Shown: piece after piece, positions 7,468 to 15,606 of the stretch
How the letters are laid out: each line of letters starts with the position of its first letter
Position numbering within the stretch: the first letter of the stretch is position 1
DNA from: UBA4844 sp050943255
GTDB lineage: Bacteria > Bacillota > Syntrophomonadia > Syntrophomonadales > Syntrophomonadaceae
Assembly: GCA_050943255.1 (NCBI GenBank)
Contig: JBMNOV010000021.1
Location: 1-29,177, forward strand
Reading direction: 5' to 3'
DNA length: 29,177 nucleotides
Translations under genes and position numbers: made by a program
The notes under the pieces: generated by a model
What the model was told of the DNA's origin: nothing
What the model saw: only the letters and a program-made list of their open reading frames with translations
The model's database searches: none

Positions 7468-8715
7468 CTATACCTTAATGGGGGAAGTGATAAAATCTTT
7501 TCCACCCTGGCGTTCAGCGGGTTCAGGGTAAAGCAAGGTATAGATATCACTGGCCAAAATTTCAAGATTGATCATTTCACCTATAGGAGTTCCAGGGTTC
7601 TTATCCCTGGCCTTTTTCATGCCTTTACCACGGCTGAAAATAGGTAGATCTGATTTATTTTTTATTTCTTGCAGGATTTTTTGCCCTTTTGACGAAAAAC
7701 CTAAAATATGTAAATAGAGCGGTCCATGTTGATCAAAACATAAAATCTGTTCCTGGGTAAGATTAAAAAGGATATATAAAAGGGTACGTTTAATTCTGGT
7801 AAGGCTATAACGTTTAGACTTAACCGTTTTAATCAGCTCATCTAGAGTTCCTGATTGGTTTGCAGCTTCTTTAAAAAGGAATTCCAGGCCTTCGTTGATT
7901 TCGTAAATGTTTCTGAGCTTTGGTAGGCTGAGACTACGTAATTTTAATAAAATAGCTCTTTCTAATGGGGCTAGACTTACTGGACAGCGTCCCTTGGCTG
8001 TTTCTCTTTCTAGTATATTGAAAGTGGCCTGTGGAATTGAAGGATTAAGGTGGTGAAGTCCAGGGCTAGTAAACAAATGGTGGCGGATAGCTGTTGCGCT
8101 GGCAAAAGGAGATAGGCTAACATCATGGTAGAGTGAGCCTTTGCGTTTAACTATTATTGGAGAGAAGGGGATACAACCTTCCCTTATAACGCGTAGGTAC
8201 TCTATAGCCAGGATATTATTGGAACCGGTTAATACATCATGTATATCCTCGTAATCTTTACCCACGTATTGATGCAAAGCATCGGCTCGGGCCTGGGGGA
8301 AACTTTTCCCCATATCCAAGTTATCTTTTATTAGATTGACCAAAGCTTTGGGTTCATCTGCCAGCAATTGTGCTACTGAATTTAATAAAAGTAGGTTATC
8401 ACATTCAGCACCAAAGGCTAAATGAGTAATAACAGTACTACGTTGCAGTAGTTTTAGTGCTCCTCGGGCAAAATAGTAAGCACTTCTAACGGAAAAGCAA
8501 ACAGGTAATTCTATAATGAGATCTGCACCAGATTTTAAAGCCATTTCAGCTCTTGCCCACTTATTACAGATAGCTGGCTCACCTCGTTGCAGGAAATTGC
8601 CACTCATCACACATACTACTGGATAGGAGCCAGCTAAATGTTTTGCTTTTTTAATCAGATACAAGTGCCCATTATGAAAAGGATTATATTCTGCAACTAT
8701 GCCGATGACTGCCAT
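7468..8715 (-). CDS. tmcAL: tRNA(Met) cytidine acetate ligase TmcAL
   Basis: TmcAL (YlbM) activates acetate with ATP and acetylates cytidine 34 of elongator tRNA-Met, giving ac4C. The 415-residue protein starts MAVIGIVAEYNPFHNGH, with the nucleotidyltransferase HxGH motif (FHNGH), and continues with SGNFLQRGEPAI and KSGADLIIELP, hallmark segments of the family. The length is normal. The ATG follows AAAGGAT on the minus strand. It is divergent from pta-ackA, the acetate/acetyl-phosphate pathway, across 133 bp. In Bacillus the same gene sits before ylbN-rpmF; here it has been inverted and pta-ackA lies in between. Confidence 0.95.
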   Translation of the reverse strand: MAVIGIVAEYNPFHNGHLYLIKKAKHLAGSYPVVCVMSGNFLQRGEPAICNKWARAEMALKSGADLIIELPVCFSVRSAYYFARGALKLLQRSTVITHLAFGAECDNLLLLNSVAQLLADEPKALVNLIKDNLDMGKSFPQARADALHQYVGKDYEDIHDVLTGSNNILAIEYLRVIREGCIPFSPIIVKRKGSLYHDVSLSPFASATAIRHHLFTSPGLHHLNPSIPQATFNILERETAKGRCPVSLAPLERAILLKLRSLSLPKLRNIYEINEGLEFLFKEAANQSGTLDELIKTVKSKRYSLTRIKRTLLYILFNLTQEQILCFDQHGPLYLHILGFSSKGQKILQEIKNKSDLPIFSRGKGMKKARDKNPGTPIGEMINLEILASDIYTLLYPEPAERQGGKDFITSPIKV

Positions 8716-8746
8716 ATTATGATCCTTTCTACTATTTAGGATATAA

Positions 8747-8785
8747 CATAAATATTATCACTAATTTGCTTATTTATGCTAGAAT
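8747..8785 (+). promoter_or_regulatory. Extended -10 promoter of pta with overlapping dyad
   Basis: TGCTAGAAT (8777-8785) is an extended -10 (TGN plus TAGAAT) about 64 nt before pta. An inverted repeat, CATAAATA (8747-8754) and TATTTATG (8771-8778), covers the region just upstream and touches the TG element. It would be suited to repression of pta, or of divergent tmcAL. The region is AT-rich, so the dyad is tentative. Confidence 0.4.
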
Positions 8786-8848
8786 TAACTCAAGAATCCA
8801 GGGCTTTAAGCCTAAAAATAGGGATAAATATATATAGGAGGTTAAAGG

Positions 8849-9841
8849 ATGAATCTGTTAGAAGAAATCAGGGAAAAAGCCTCAAAAAGAGGTAAAACAA
8901 TAGTTTTACCTGAAGGTACTGAAGCCAGGACTCTTCAGGCAGTTAAAACTATAACAGAACGGAAAATAGCCAATATCATTCTAATCGGTGATGAAAATGA
9001 GGTTAAGGGAGCGGCCAGCGAGATAGGTGCAGATATTTCGGGTGCTGAAGTAATTAATCCGGTTAAGGCACCTTTTTTTGATGATTTTGTCCAAGCGTTT
9101 TATGAAATGCGTAAATCAAAAGGGGTAGATTTAGACAAGGCCAAGAACACAATGCTTGATCCGCTATTTTTTGCTTCTATGATGGTAAAAATGGATAAAG
9201 CTGATGGGGAAGTTGCCGGGGCTCAGAATACCACCGGAAATGTACTGCGGCCAGCACTGCAGATTATAAAAACTGCTCCAGGAATTAGTGCTGTCTCGGG
9301 ATCTTTTATTGTTATTGTACCTGACTGCGAGTTCGGTGCTAATGGTATTTTTGTTTTCGCGGACTGTGCTGTGACAATCAACCCCACTGCAGAAGAGTTA
9401 GCGGAATTTGCCAAATTAACTGCAGCAACTGCCACCGACCTGTGTGGTATTGAAGAGCCACGTATAGGCATGTTATCTTTCTCAACCAAGGGTAGTGCCA
9501 GCCATGAAATGGTAGATAAAGTTGCTAAGGCTGCTGCTATTGCTAGGAAAAATTACCCTGAATTAAAGATTGATGGGGAATTCCAATTTGATGCAGCTAT
9601 CGTACCGAAGGTAGGCGCTAGTAAAGCTCCTGGTAGCGATGTTGCTGGACAGTGTAATGTATTAATATTCCCTGATATAAATTCAGGTAATATTGGTTAT
9701 AAGATTGCACAGAGGTTAGGTAAAGCTGAAGCTATTGGTCCTATTTTGCAAGGTATTGCTAAACCGGTCAATGATCTTTCGCGAGGTTGCAGTGTAGAAG
9801 ATATAGTAAATGTAGTAGCTATGACTGCAGTAAAAGCCTAA
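8849..9841 (+). CDS. pta: Phosphate acetyltransferase
   Basis: Pta interconverts acetyl-CoA and acetyl phosphate. The 330-residue protein is the short, single-domain form typical of Firmicutes. Family segments include TIVLPEGTEARTLQA near residues 17-31, DKADGEVAGAQNTTGNVLRPAL near 116-137, and FPDINSGNIGYKIAQRL near 275-291. AGGAGG 6-7 nt before the ATG supports the start. ackA follows after 53 nt on the same strand, giving a pta-ackA operon ending at the terminator near 11109. In an anaerobe this pair makes ATP from acetyl-CoA and releases acetate. Nothing unusual in the sequence. Confidence 0.97.
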   Translation: MNLLEEIREKASKRGKTIVLPEGTEARTLQAVKTITERKIANIILIGDENEVKGAASEIGADISGAEVINPVKAPFFDDFVQAFYEMRKSKGVDLDKAKNTMLDPLFFASMMVKMDKADGEVAGAQNTTGNVLRPALQIIKTAPGISAVSGSFIVIVPDCEFGANGIFVFADCAVTINPTAEELAEFAKLTAATATDLCGIEEPRIGMLSFSTKGSASHEMVDKVAKAAAIARKNYPELKIDGEFQFDAAIVPKVGASKAPGSDVAGQCNVLIFPDINSGNIGYKIAQRLGKAEAIGPILQGIAKPVNDLSRGCSVEDIVNVVAMTAVKA

Positions 9842-9894
9842 AGTACAAATTTAAAATCGTATTACAAATTAAATACAAGGGGAGGCAGATTTAA

Positions 9895-11091
9895 ATGAAG
9901 GTTCTGGTTGTAAATGCCGGTAGCTCATCAATTAAGTATCAGGTTGTTGATATGACTAATGAGAGTGTTTTAGCTGTGGGCTTAGTTGATCGTGTGGGAA
10001 TTCCAGGTACTACTTTAGAGCATAAACCAATGGGCAAAGATAAGGTCTTAATAAAAAAGGATTTACCTGACCATACAACAGGTATGAAAATGGTCTTAGA
10101 GGTTCTAGTTAATGAAGAATATGGCTGTGTGAAAAGCATGGACGAAATTGGTGCAGTAGGACATCGTGTTGTTCATGGCGGAGAAGAATTTTCTGAGTCC
10201 GTGGTAATAGATGATCGCGTAAAAAAAGTAATTAAGGATTGTTTTGATATTGCACCTTTGCATAATCCACCAAATATGATGGGGATTGAAGCATGTCAGG
10301 AACTTATGCCTAATGTAAAACATGTAGCAGTCTTCGATACTGCCTTCCATCAAACTATGGAAGCAGCAAACTTTTTATATGCTCTGCCTTACGAAGTATA
10401 TGAAAAATACAGGGTAAGAAGATATGGTTTCCATGGAACTTCTCATTTTTACGTATCTCACCGGGCTGCTGAATTGATGGGCAAACCCTTTGAGGAGTGT
10501 AAAATAATAACCTTGCACCTTGGGAATGGTGCTAGTATGGCAGCGATAAAGAATGGGAAAGTTATTGATATTACTATGGGATTTACCCCTTTGGAAGGTT
10601 TGGTTATGGGAACCCGGTCTGGTGATATTGATCCTGCTATAGTATTCTTCCTTATGGATAAGCTAGGGCTTAGTACCAGTGAAGCTAATAACTATTTTAA
10701 TAAGAAGTCTGGAATGTTAGGTCTATCCGGTGTTTCCAATGACCTAAGAGATATTATTGAAGCGGCTAATTCTGGCAATAACCGGGCTCAGATTGCACTG
10801 GAAGTTTACTTCAACCGGGTTAAGGGCTATATAGGAAACTACATAGCCAAACTAAACGGTTGTGACTGTCTGGTATTTACTGCTGGCGTTGGTGAAAATG
10901 CTATTGAAACCAGAGAAAACATTTGCCAGGAATTAGATTACCTTGGTATTAAAATGGATACTAATAAAAATAATGTCAGGGGTAAAGAAGTTGAGGTATC
11001 GGCTGAAGATTCCAAAGTCAAAATCTTTGTAATACCTACCAATGAAGAGTTGGTTATTGCTCGTGATACTTTCCGTTTGGCTCAATCATAA
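9895..11091 (+). CDS. ackA: Acetate kinase
   Basis: AckA transfers phosphate between acetyl phosphate and ADP, making ATP and acetate. The 398-residue protein begins MKVLVVNAGSSSIKYQ, with the family N7 and S10/S12 positions. It contains GHRVVHGGE with substrate-binding R91, the YGFHGTSH signature with the active-site His, GTRSGDIDPA, and an NEE motif near the C-terminus. GGGGAGG 10 nt before the ATG is the ribosome site. It is the second gene of the pta-ackA operon and is followed within about 20 nt by an intrinsic terminator. Length and motifs are normal. Confidence 0.97.
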   Translation: MKVLVVNAGSSSIKYQVVDMTNESVLAVGLVDRVGIPGTTLEHKPMGKDKVLIKKDLPDHTTGMKMVLEVLVNEEYGCVKSMDEIGAVGHRVVHGGEEFSESVVIDDRVKKVIKDCFDIAPLHNPPNMMGIEACQELMPNVKHVAVFDTAFHQTMEAANFLYALPYEVYEKYRVRRYGFHGTSHFYVSHRAAELMGKPFEECKIITLHLGNGASMAAIKNGKVIDITMGFTPLEGLVMGTRSGDIDPAIVFFLMDKLGLSTSEANNYFNKKSGMLGLSGVSNDLRDIIEAANSGNNRAQIALEVYFNRVKGYIGNYIAKLNGCDCLVFTAGVGENAIETRENICQELDYLGIKMDTNKNNVRGKEVEVSAEDSKVKIFVIPTNEELVIARDTFRLAQS

Positions 11092-11108
11092 ATTGGGTAT
11101 CTTTTCTT

Positions 11109-11133
11109 AGGCGGGAATTATCCCGCCTTTGTC
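11109..11133 (+). terminator. Terminator of pta-ackA
   Basis: AGGCGGGA (11109-11116) pairs with TCCCGCCT (11121-11128), an 8-bp GC-rich stem with a 4-nt loop, followed by TTGTCAT. The T-tract is short, but the stem is strong and lies 18 nt past the ackA stop. Confidence 0.75.
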
Positions 11134-11181
11134 ATATTAGAGATATTTCTGGTAAGGAAATATGTTTAATTACCCTTATTT

Positions 11182-11195
11182 GCTATTATAATAGC
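11182..11195. promoter_or_regulatory. 14-bp palindrome upstream of the ylbN promoter
   Basis: GCTATTATAATAGC is a perfect 14-bp palindrome ending 6 bp before the -35 of the DUF177-rpmF-plsX promoter. The position suits a regulator. It also contains a TATAAT and could be a second -10, but no matching -35 is evident. It does not resemble the FapR box I know (TTAGTACCTA-type). Confidence 0.35.
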
Positions 11196-11201
11196 TGTTG
11201 G

Positions 11202-11231
11202 TTGACAATCCTTAGAGGAGCAGACTATAAT
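11202..11231 (+). promoter_or_regulatory. Sigma-A promoter of ylbN-rpmF-plsX
   Basis: A consensus TTGACA (11202-11207) and consensus TATAAT (11226-11231) are separated by 18 bp. This is the best vegetative promoter in the window. Transcription should start near 11238, about 20 nt before the ATG of the DUF177 gene, so a GTG at 11238 is unlikely to be the start codon. Confidence 0.8.
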
Positions 11232-11258
11232 TAATCTGTGATTTTATGGGGTGAAAAT

Positions 11259-11774
11259 ATGCTTATTAGTTTGGAAAGGCTGCACGGTCGGAAGAGTTTG
11301 GAATTTAACTTTGATAGCCCTGGCAATGATGATTACTTGATAGAACTTGGAGCTAAATACTTAAGAACCCTTAAGGTATGGGGCCTGGTTGAAAGATCGG
11401 GCAATTTTTATCTGGCCAATGGGCGAGTAACGACCGGTATAAACTTACAATGTTCGCGTTGCTTAAAAAATATTTATTATCCGCTTAGTGTGGAATTTAA
11501 AGTTAATATTGCCAATTTAAGGTTCAAGGAAGAACTTCCTCAAGATGAGGATGTTTTATTAGTTGAACATGATGAGGTTGAGCTTAAACCTTATATCGAA
11601 GAACTGATTTTTTCGGAAATACCATTTGTACCCTTGTGCAGTCCTGAATGTCAGGGAATATGCCCCAAGTGTGGCATTAACAAAAATAATGCCCAATGTA
11701 ATTGCAGCCAGCAGAATACTGATCCCAGATGGGATAAATTGAAAGATCTCGAACTAGGGAAGGAGGTTACATAA
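11259..11774 (+). CDS. DUF177 (YceD/YlbN) family protein
   Basis: A 171-residue DUF177 protein, the family encoded just before ribosomal protein L32 in most bacteria and linked to 23S rRNA processing or ribosome assembly. It carries a Cys pair QCSRC (C65, C68) and a C-terminal cluster with C127, C131, C135, C138, C147 and C149, suggesting bound zinc. I chose the ATG at 11259 because GGGGTG precedes it and the strong promoter's start point lies at about 11238; the in-frame GTG at 11238 would leave no leader. The stop overlaps the rpmF ATG by one base, so the two are translationally coupled. Confidence 0.9.
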   Translation: MLISLERLHGRKSLEFNFDSPGNDDYLIELGAKYLRTLKVWGLVERSGNFYLANGRVTTGINLQCSRCLKNIYYPLSVEFKVNIANLRFKEELPQDEDVLLVEHDEVELKPYIEELIFSEIPFVPLCSPECQGICPKCGINKNNAQCNCSQQNTDPRWDKLKDLELGKEVT

Positions 11775-11944
11775 TGGGAGTTCCAAAAAGAAGACAATCA
11801 CATTCCCGGAAGAACAAGCGCCGGTCAGAATGGAGCAAGCTTGAAAAACCCGGTTTGGTTGAATGCCCTCAGTGCCATGAACTAAAAATGCCGCATAGGG
11901 CATGTCTTAATTGCGGTTTCTATAAGGGCAAAAATGTATTGTAA
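11774..11944 (+). CDS. rpmF: 50S ribosomal protein L32
   Basis: This 56-residue L32 starts MGVPKRRQSHSRKNKRRSEW, the classic basic N-terminus. It has four cysteines (C31, C34, C44, C47), the zinc-binding form of the protein. AGGAGG ends 7 nt before the ATG, which overlaps the DUF177 stop by one base. It lies between DUF177 and plsX, the usual order in Firmicutes. A long hairpin follows within 15 nt. Confidence 0.96.
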   Translation: MGVPKRRQSHSRKNKRRSEWSKLEKPGLVECPQCHELKMPHRACLNCGFYKGKNVL

Positions 11945-11956
11945 TATATAGGAGAT

Positions 11957-12010
11957 CAAAAAGTAAGATAAAGTCTTAATTTTAAGGCTGGAAGCTTACT
12001 TTTTGTTTAT
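11957..12010 (+). terminator. Hairpin between rpmF and plsX (terminator/attenuator)
   Basis: CAAAAAGTAAG (11957-11967) pairs perfectly with CTTACTTTTTG (11995-12005). An inner stem, AGTCTT with AAGGCT, extends it. It ends in a T-rich stretch. It could reduce read-through so that L32 is made in excess over PlsX, or act as an mRNA-processing site. Confidence 0.55.
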
Positions 12011-12030
12011 TTAAAGGAGGTTATTAAGGC

Positions 12031-12984
12031 ATGAAAATAGCTTTAGACCTTATGGGAGGGGATTACGCTCCCCAGGAGCTACTTGCTGGCGCTCTCAACT
12101 GGCTTAATAATAATGATGGCCAGGTTATCCTGGTAGGTAAAGAGGATATAATAACATCAGAACTAGGTAACTATAATTATGATAGCCAGAGGATAGAGAT
12201 TTTAAATGCCGGCCAGGTTATTGCTATGAATGAATCTCCAGCAGCAGCCCTGCGTAAGAAAAAGGATGCGTCAATAATCGTTGCTACCAAACTAGTTAAG
12301 GAGGGGAAAGCAGATGCTGTAGTATCATGTGGCAGTACCGGGGCACAAATGGCTGCTGCTGTATTTATACTAGGAAGGATGCCAGGGATAGAAAGGCCTC
12401 CAATTGTTGCGGTAATACCGGGGTTAGATGGGACACCAGCGTTGTTAATAGATGCTGGTGCTAATGTGGATTGTAAGCCGCTGCAGTTAGTACAATTTGC
12501 TCGGCTAGGCCGTGCTTATGCTAGTGGTGTAATGAATATTGATAATCCTAGGGTTGCCCTGATTAATAATGGTGAAGAAGAAGGGAAGGGCAATAGCCTC
12601 ACCATTCAAACATATCAACTCCTTAAGCAACAGCAAAATTTAAATTTTATAGGTAATATTGAAGGGCGTGAACTATTTAGTTCTGGCAGCGATGTAATAG
12701 TATGTGATGGCTTTACCGGGAATGTATTACTTAAGGCCATGGAAGGAATGGTGCTATTCCTTGCTGCTGGGATAAAGCAGGAAATAGGCCATATTCCAGC
12801 AATTTTTAAGAGTCTTGACTACACCCAAATTGGGGGTGCCCCATTATTGGGGATTAATGGTATAAGTATAGTTTGTCATGGAAGTTCCAGAAGGGAAGCA
12901 GTATGTGCAGGACTTAATATAGCTAAAGATTGTTATAATAACAATATAGTAGCCAAGCAATTACAAGAACTAGCCCTACTGTAA
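12031..12984 (+). CDS. plsX: Phosphate acyltransferase PlsX
   Basis: PlsX makes acyl-phosphate from acyl-ACP, feeding PlsY in phospholipid synthesis. The 317-residue protein begins MKIALDLMGGDYAPQELLAGA, the family signature. It contains ESPAAALRKKKDASI, VSCGSTGAQMAAAVF and CDGFTGNVLLKAMEG, all characteristic. AAAGGAGG 12 nt before the ATG is the ribosome site. In many Firmicutes fabH, fabD, fabG, acpP and fabF come next, and fapR may precede it. None is present here; a 31-codon ORF and rnc follow instead. Confidence 0.96.
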   Translation: MKIALDLMGGDYAPQELLAGALNWLNNNDGQVILVGKEDIITSELGNYNYDSQRIEILNAGQVIAMNESPAAALRKKKDASIIVATKLVKEGKADAVVSCGSTGAQMAAAVFILGRMPGIERPPIVAVIPGLDGTPALLIDAGANVDCKPLQLVQFARLGRAYASGVMNIDNPRVALINNGEEEGKGNSLTIQTYQLLKQQQNLNFIGNIEGRELFSSGSDVIVCDGFTGNVLLKAMEGMVLFLAAGIKQEIGHIPAIFKSLDYTQIGGAPLLGINGISIVCHGSSRREAVCAGLNIAKDCYNNNIVAKQLQELALL

Positions 12985-13021
12985 ATTTATATAAAAACAT
13001 AAGAAGAACGGAGGATTAATA

Positions 13022-13117
13022 ATGATAGAGTTACTGAAAGCCATATATTCCGATAATAATTTTGCACATAAGCAAATAAGTTCGCGCGGAAATGTATTTT
13101 GCCGATATCAGGGGTAG
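13022..13117 (+). CDS. Unknown 31-codon ORF between plsX and rnc
   Basis: A short ORF starts with ATG 7 nt after GGAGG and ends with TAG 8 nt before the rnc ATG. The product, beginning MIELLKAIYSDNNFAH, matches no family I recognise and is not an acyl-carrier protein. It could be a leader peptide coupling translation into rnc, or a remnant left when the fab genes were lost from this position. The good ribosome site is the main evidence that it is translated. Confidence 0.4.
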   Translation: MIELLKAIYSDNNFAHKQISSRGNVFCRYQG

Positions 13118-13124
13118 GATAAAT

Positions 13125-13847
13125 ATGAGCGCTGAAAAATTAGCAGTTCGAAACTTTATTAGGGATAACCAGCTAGATTTTAACAATACCGATTTACTAG
13201 CTATGGCTTTAAGGCATCCTTCCTATGCACAGGAGAAGAATTTCTCCCATAACAACCAACGGTTAGAGTTTTTAGGGGATGCAGTATTAAGTTTTGTAAT
13301 AGCTGAGTACTTGTATATTAATTATGAAGATAAGGCTGAAGGTGAATTAACTAAAATAAGGGCTAGGGTAGTATGTGAAAAGTCTTTACTTAACGTAGCT
13401 CGTATAATCAATCTGGGGAATTATGTACTACTGGGAAAAGGTGAAGAAATGTCAGGGGGGAGAAAGAGAAAATCTATTTTGGCAGATACAGTAGAAGCAG
13501 TTATAGGTGCTATATACCTGGATCAGGGGTATGAAAAGGTTCGGGATTTTATTTTGAAATACCTTAAGGATTCTATTATAGAAAGTGTTAGAGAAAATTA
13601 CTATGATTACAAGTCCACCTTACAAGAGCTAGTACAAAGTAAAAATAAAGAAAATGTTCATTATTCTATAATCGAAGAAAGCGGGCCTGCTCATTCTAAG
13701 AACTTCATTGCTGGCGTCTATTTTAAAAATCAACTTTTGGCTACTGGCAAGGGAAAGAGTAAAAAAGAAGCTGAGCAAAACGCCGCTGGCAAAGTACTGG
13801 AAAACAGAGAATTAATTCCAAATATAGATAAGGGAAAATTATTGTGA
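13125..13847 (+). CDS. rnc: Ribonuclease III
   Basis: RNase III cleaves double-stranded RNA in rRNA processing and mRNA turnover. The protein has 240 residues from the ATG at 13125. The nuclease domain holds NQRLEFLGDAVL with E48 and D52 and ADTVEAVIGAIYLD with D121 and E124, so all four metal-binding acids are intact. A double-stranded RNA-binding domain follows from about 161, ending near KSKKEAEQNAAGKVLE. The frame is open from 13092, but MYFADIRGRIN upstream is unlike the family and AGGGG before 13125 fits better. The stop overlaps the next start (GTGA). Confidence 0.95.
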   Translation: MSAEKLAVRNFIRDNQLDFNNTDLLAMALRHPSYAQEKNFSHNNQRLEFLGDAVLSFVIAEYLYINYEDKAEGELTKIRARVVCEKSLLNVARIINLGNYVLLGKGEEMSGGRKRKSILADTVEAVIGAIYLDQGYEKVRDFILKYLKDSIIESVRENYYDYKSTLQELVQSKNKENVHYSIIEESGPAHSKNFIAGVYFKNQLLATGKGKSKKEAEQNAAGKVLENRELIPNIDKGKLL

Positions 13848-14941
13848 AACATCATATTAATATTCCAATATTTATACCCCACTTTGGTTGTCCTTTTCAA
13901 TGTATTTTTTGTAATCAAAATAAAATTGCTTCTGTTAAGGGTATACCTCGAACTAGTGATATTGTGGCCGTTATCGAGCAGTACCTGAGTATTTATCATG
14001 GTGATGGGGAAGATGTAGAGATAGCTTTTTTCGGGGGAAGCTTTACTGCCATTGACCCAAAAATACAAAAGGAATATTTGGAGGTAGTACAACCATATCT
14101 AGCCAATGGCAGGGTCGGTAGTATCAGGGTTTCAACCCGGCCTGATTTTATTGATCATAGTATTCTCAGCTTATTAGCCAGCTATAGGGTTAAGACTATT
14201 GAGTTAGGGGCGCAATCGTTAAGTAACGAGGTTTTAAAAGCATCTGGCCGTGGATACAAATGTACTGATGTTTTTAAAGCCAGTCACTGTATTAAAAGTT
14301 CTGGTTTAAAACTAGGTGTACAATTGATGATAGGGTTGCCAGAAGACAATTATAATAGAGATATTGATACTGCCCGCAAAGTAGTTGGATTAAAACCGGA
14401 TATGGTAAGGATTTACCCCACATTAGTTATAGCCCAAACTCCGTTAGAGCGTCTTTTTTATGAAAATAGCTATACACCTTTAAGCCTGGCTGAAGCTATT
14501 AATACTTGTAAGGAAATGCTTCTGATATTTCAGGAAAATGGTATTAATGTAATACGCATAGGTCTTCATCCAGGAGAAGAACTACGCAGTTCCGGTACGG
14601 TGGTGGCAGGTCCTTTCCATCCATCATTGGGGGAAATGGTTGAACAGGAAATTTTCAAGGAGCAGGCTCTTGTTGCAATTAAAAAATACCAGGAAAAGTT
14701 CAGGGTTGAAACCGATTTTATACTGCTGGTGCATGAAAAGGATATTTCCAAAATGACTGGAAATAAAAGAGTGAACATTAGATATCTGCAAGATCTTTTT
14801 GGGCTTAAGACACTGAAAGTGAAAGCTTATTCGGGTTTATCTCGTGATACTGTAGCTCTAGGTCCGGCTAATGAGACAAAACCTGTATTTTGTTTAAGTA
14901 GAGAAGAATTTATACGTATTAGACAAATAAATTGCTTTTAA
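13844..14941 (+). CDS. Elp3-like radical SAM protein
   Basis: The 365-residue protein is a radical SAM enzyme with its 4Fe-4S motif CPFQCIFC (C16, C20, C23) near the N-terminus, followed by AFFGGSFTAI and RVSTRPDFID. This places it in the Elp3-like group that commonly lies between rnc and smc in clostridia. The C-terminal part lacks a recognisable Elp3 acetyltransferase domain. Its substrate is unknown; tRNA modification is a guess by similarity to Elp3. The GTG start overlaps the rnc stop by 4 nt, so the two are coupled. It yields 5'-deoxyadenosine or methionine-type by-products, relevant to the salvage genes downstream. Its 3' end overlaps the convergent HD-GYP gene by 23 nt. Confidence 0.88.
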   Translation: MKHHINIPIFIPHFGCPFQCIFCNQNKIASVKGIPRTSDIVAVIEQYLSIYHGDGEDVEIAFFGGSFTAIDPKIQKEYLEVVQPYLANGRVGSIRVSTRPDFIDHSILSLLASYRVKTIELGAQSLSNEVLKASGRGYKCTDVFKASHCIKSSGLKLGVQLMIGLPEDNYNRDIDTARKVVGLKPDMVRIYPTLVIAQTPLERLFYENSYTPLSLAEAINTCKEMLLIFQENGINVIRIGLHPGEELRSSGTVVAGPFHPSLGEMVEQEIFKEQALVAIKKYQEKFRVETDFILLVHEKDISKMTGNKRVNIRYLQDLFGLKTLKVKAYSGLSRDTVALGPANETKPVFCLSREEFIRIRQINCF

Positions 14942-15587
14942 TGACATCAGTACAGTTGTAATAATTTAAACTTGTTATTTGGTGACATACATATGGATCA
15001 AACTGTGTTCCCTTACATCTATGGATTTCACGTATTGCTTCTTGCAGACTTTGTTGATAAGGACGATATGAACGTTGAGTAGTCATAGCATCAATGGCAT
15101 CGGCTATAGCTATTACCCTGGCAAAAGAATTAATACTTTCCCCTTTGAGTCCTCTGGGATAACCTTCACCATTATAATACTCATGGTGAGAAAATACCCC
15201 TTCCATTGCCTCATTTGATAGTAGGTAACTATGCTGTAACATTTCAACTCCATAAAGTGGATGTTTTTTTATGCTATCCCATTCTATAGGGTCTAATTTT
15301 GTTGGTTTGTCTAAAATGGATTTGGATACTTTTAATTTTCCCATGTCATGTAACAATGCTGATAACTTCAACTGTTCTAGTTCTTGACTGTTAAAACCTA
15401 CCCTTTCCCCAATCTTATAAGCTAAGTTAGAGACTCTAACACTATGCAGATATGTACTATAATGATAATTTTTTATCATTGACAAATAAATCTGTAAGCT
15501 ACTCATATTTTTGCAATTTAGTATTTTGCGATATGGGAATAATAAAAAGTAAGTATAACAAGTTTTAGTGCCATTTAATGATACCAA
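14919..15587 (-). CDS. HD-GYP domain phosphodiesterase
   Basis: HD-GYP proteins hydrolyse cyclic di-GMP, or sometimes other cyclic dinucleotides. The 222-residue protein is nearly a bare catalytic domain. Key residues are intact: H48, HD at H80-D81 with K84, H109, H134-H135, the GYP triplet (142-144) and D163. A short hydrophobic N-terminal stretch (10-18) is not clearly a membrane helix. The start is uncertain: the TTG at 15587 has AGAGG too close upstream, and the ATG at residue 28 has no ribosome site. It lies on its own minus-strand transcript, divergent from an XRE regulator, with operator-like dyads in its promoter and leader. Confidence 0.88.
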   Translation of the reverse strand: MVSLNGTKTCYTYFLLFPYRKILNCKNMSSLQIYLSMIKNYHYSTYLHSVRVSNLAYKIGERVGFNSQELEQLKLSALLHDMGKLKVSKSILDKPTKLDPIEWDSIKKHPLYGVEMLQHSYLLSNEAMEGVFSHHEYYNGEGYPRGLKGESINSFARVIAIADAIDAMTTQRSYRPYQQSLQEAIREIHRCKGTQFDPYVCHQITSLNYYNCTDVIKSNLFV

Positions 15588-15606
15588 CCTCTGTTATATT
15601 TTATTA

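Noticed and set aside
13730..14092. 120-codon open frame on the minus strand across rnc and the radical SAM gene
   Set aside because: It lies wholly inside two well-supported genes on the other strand and its product resembles no protein family.
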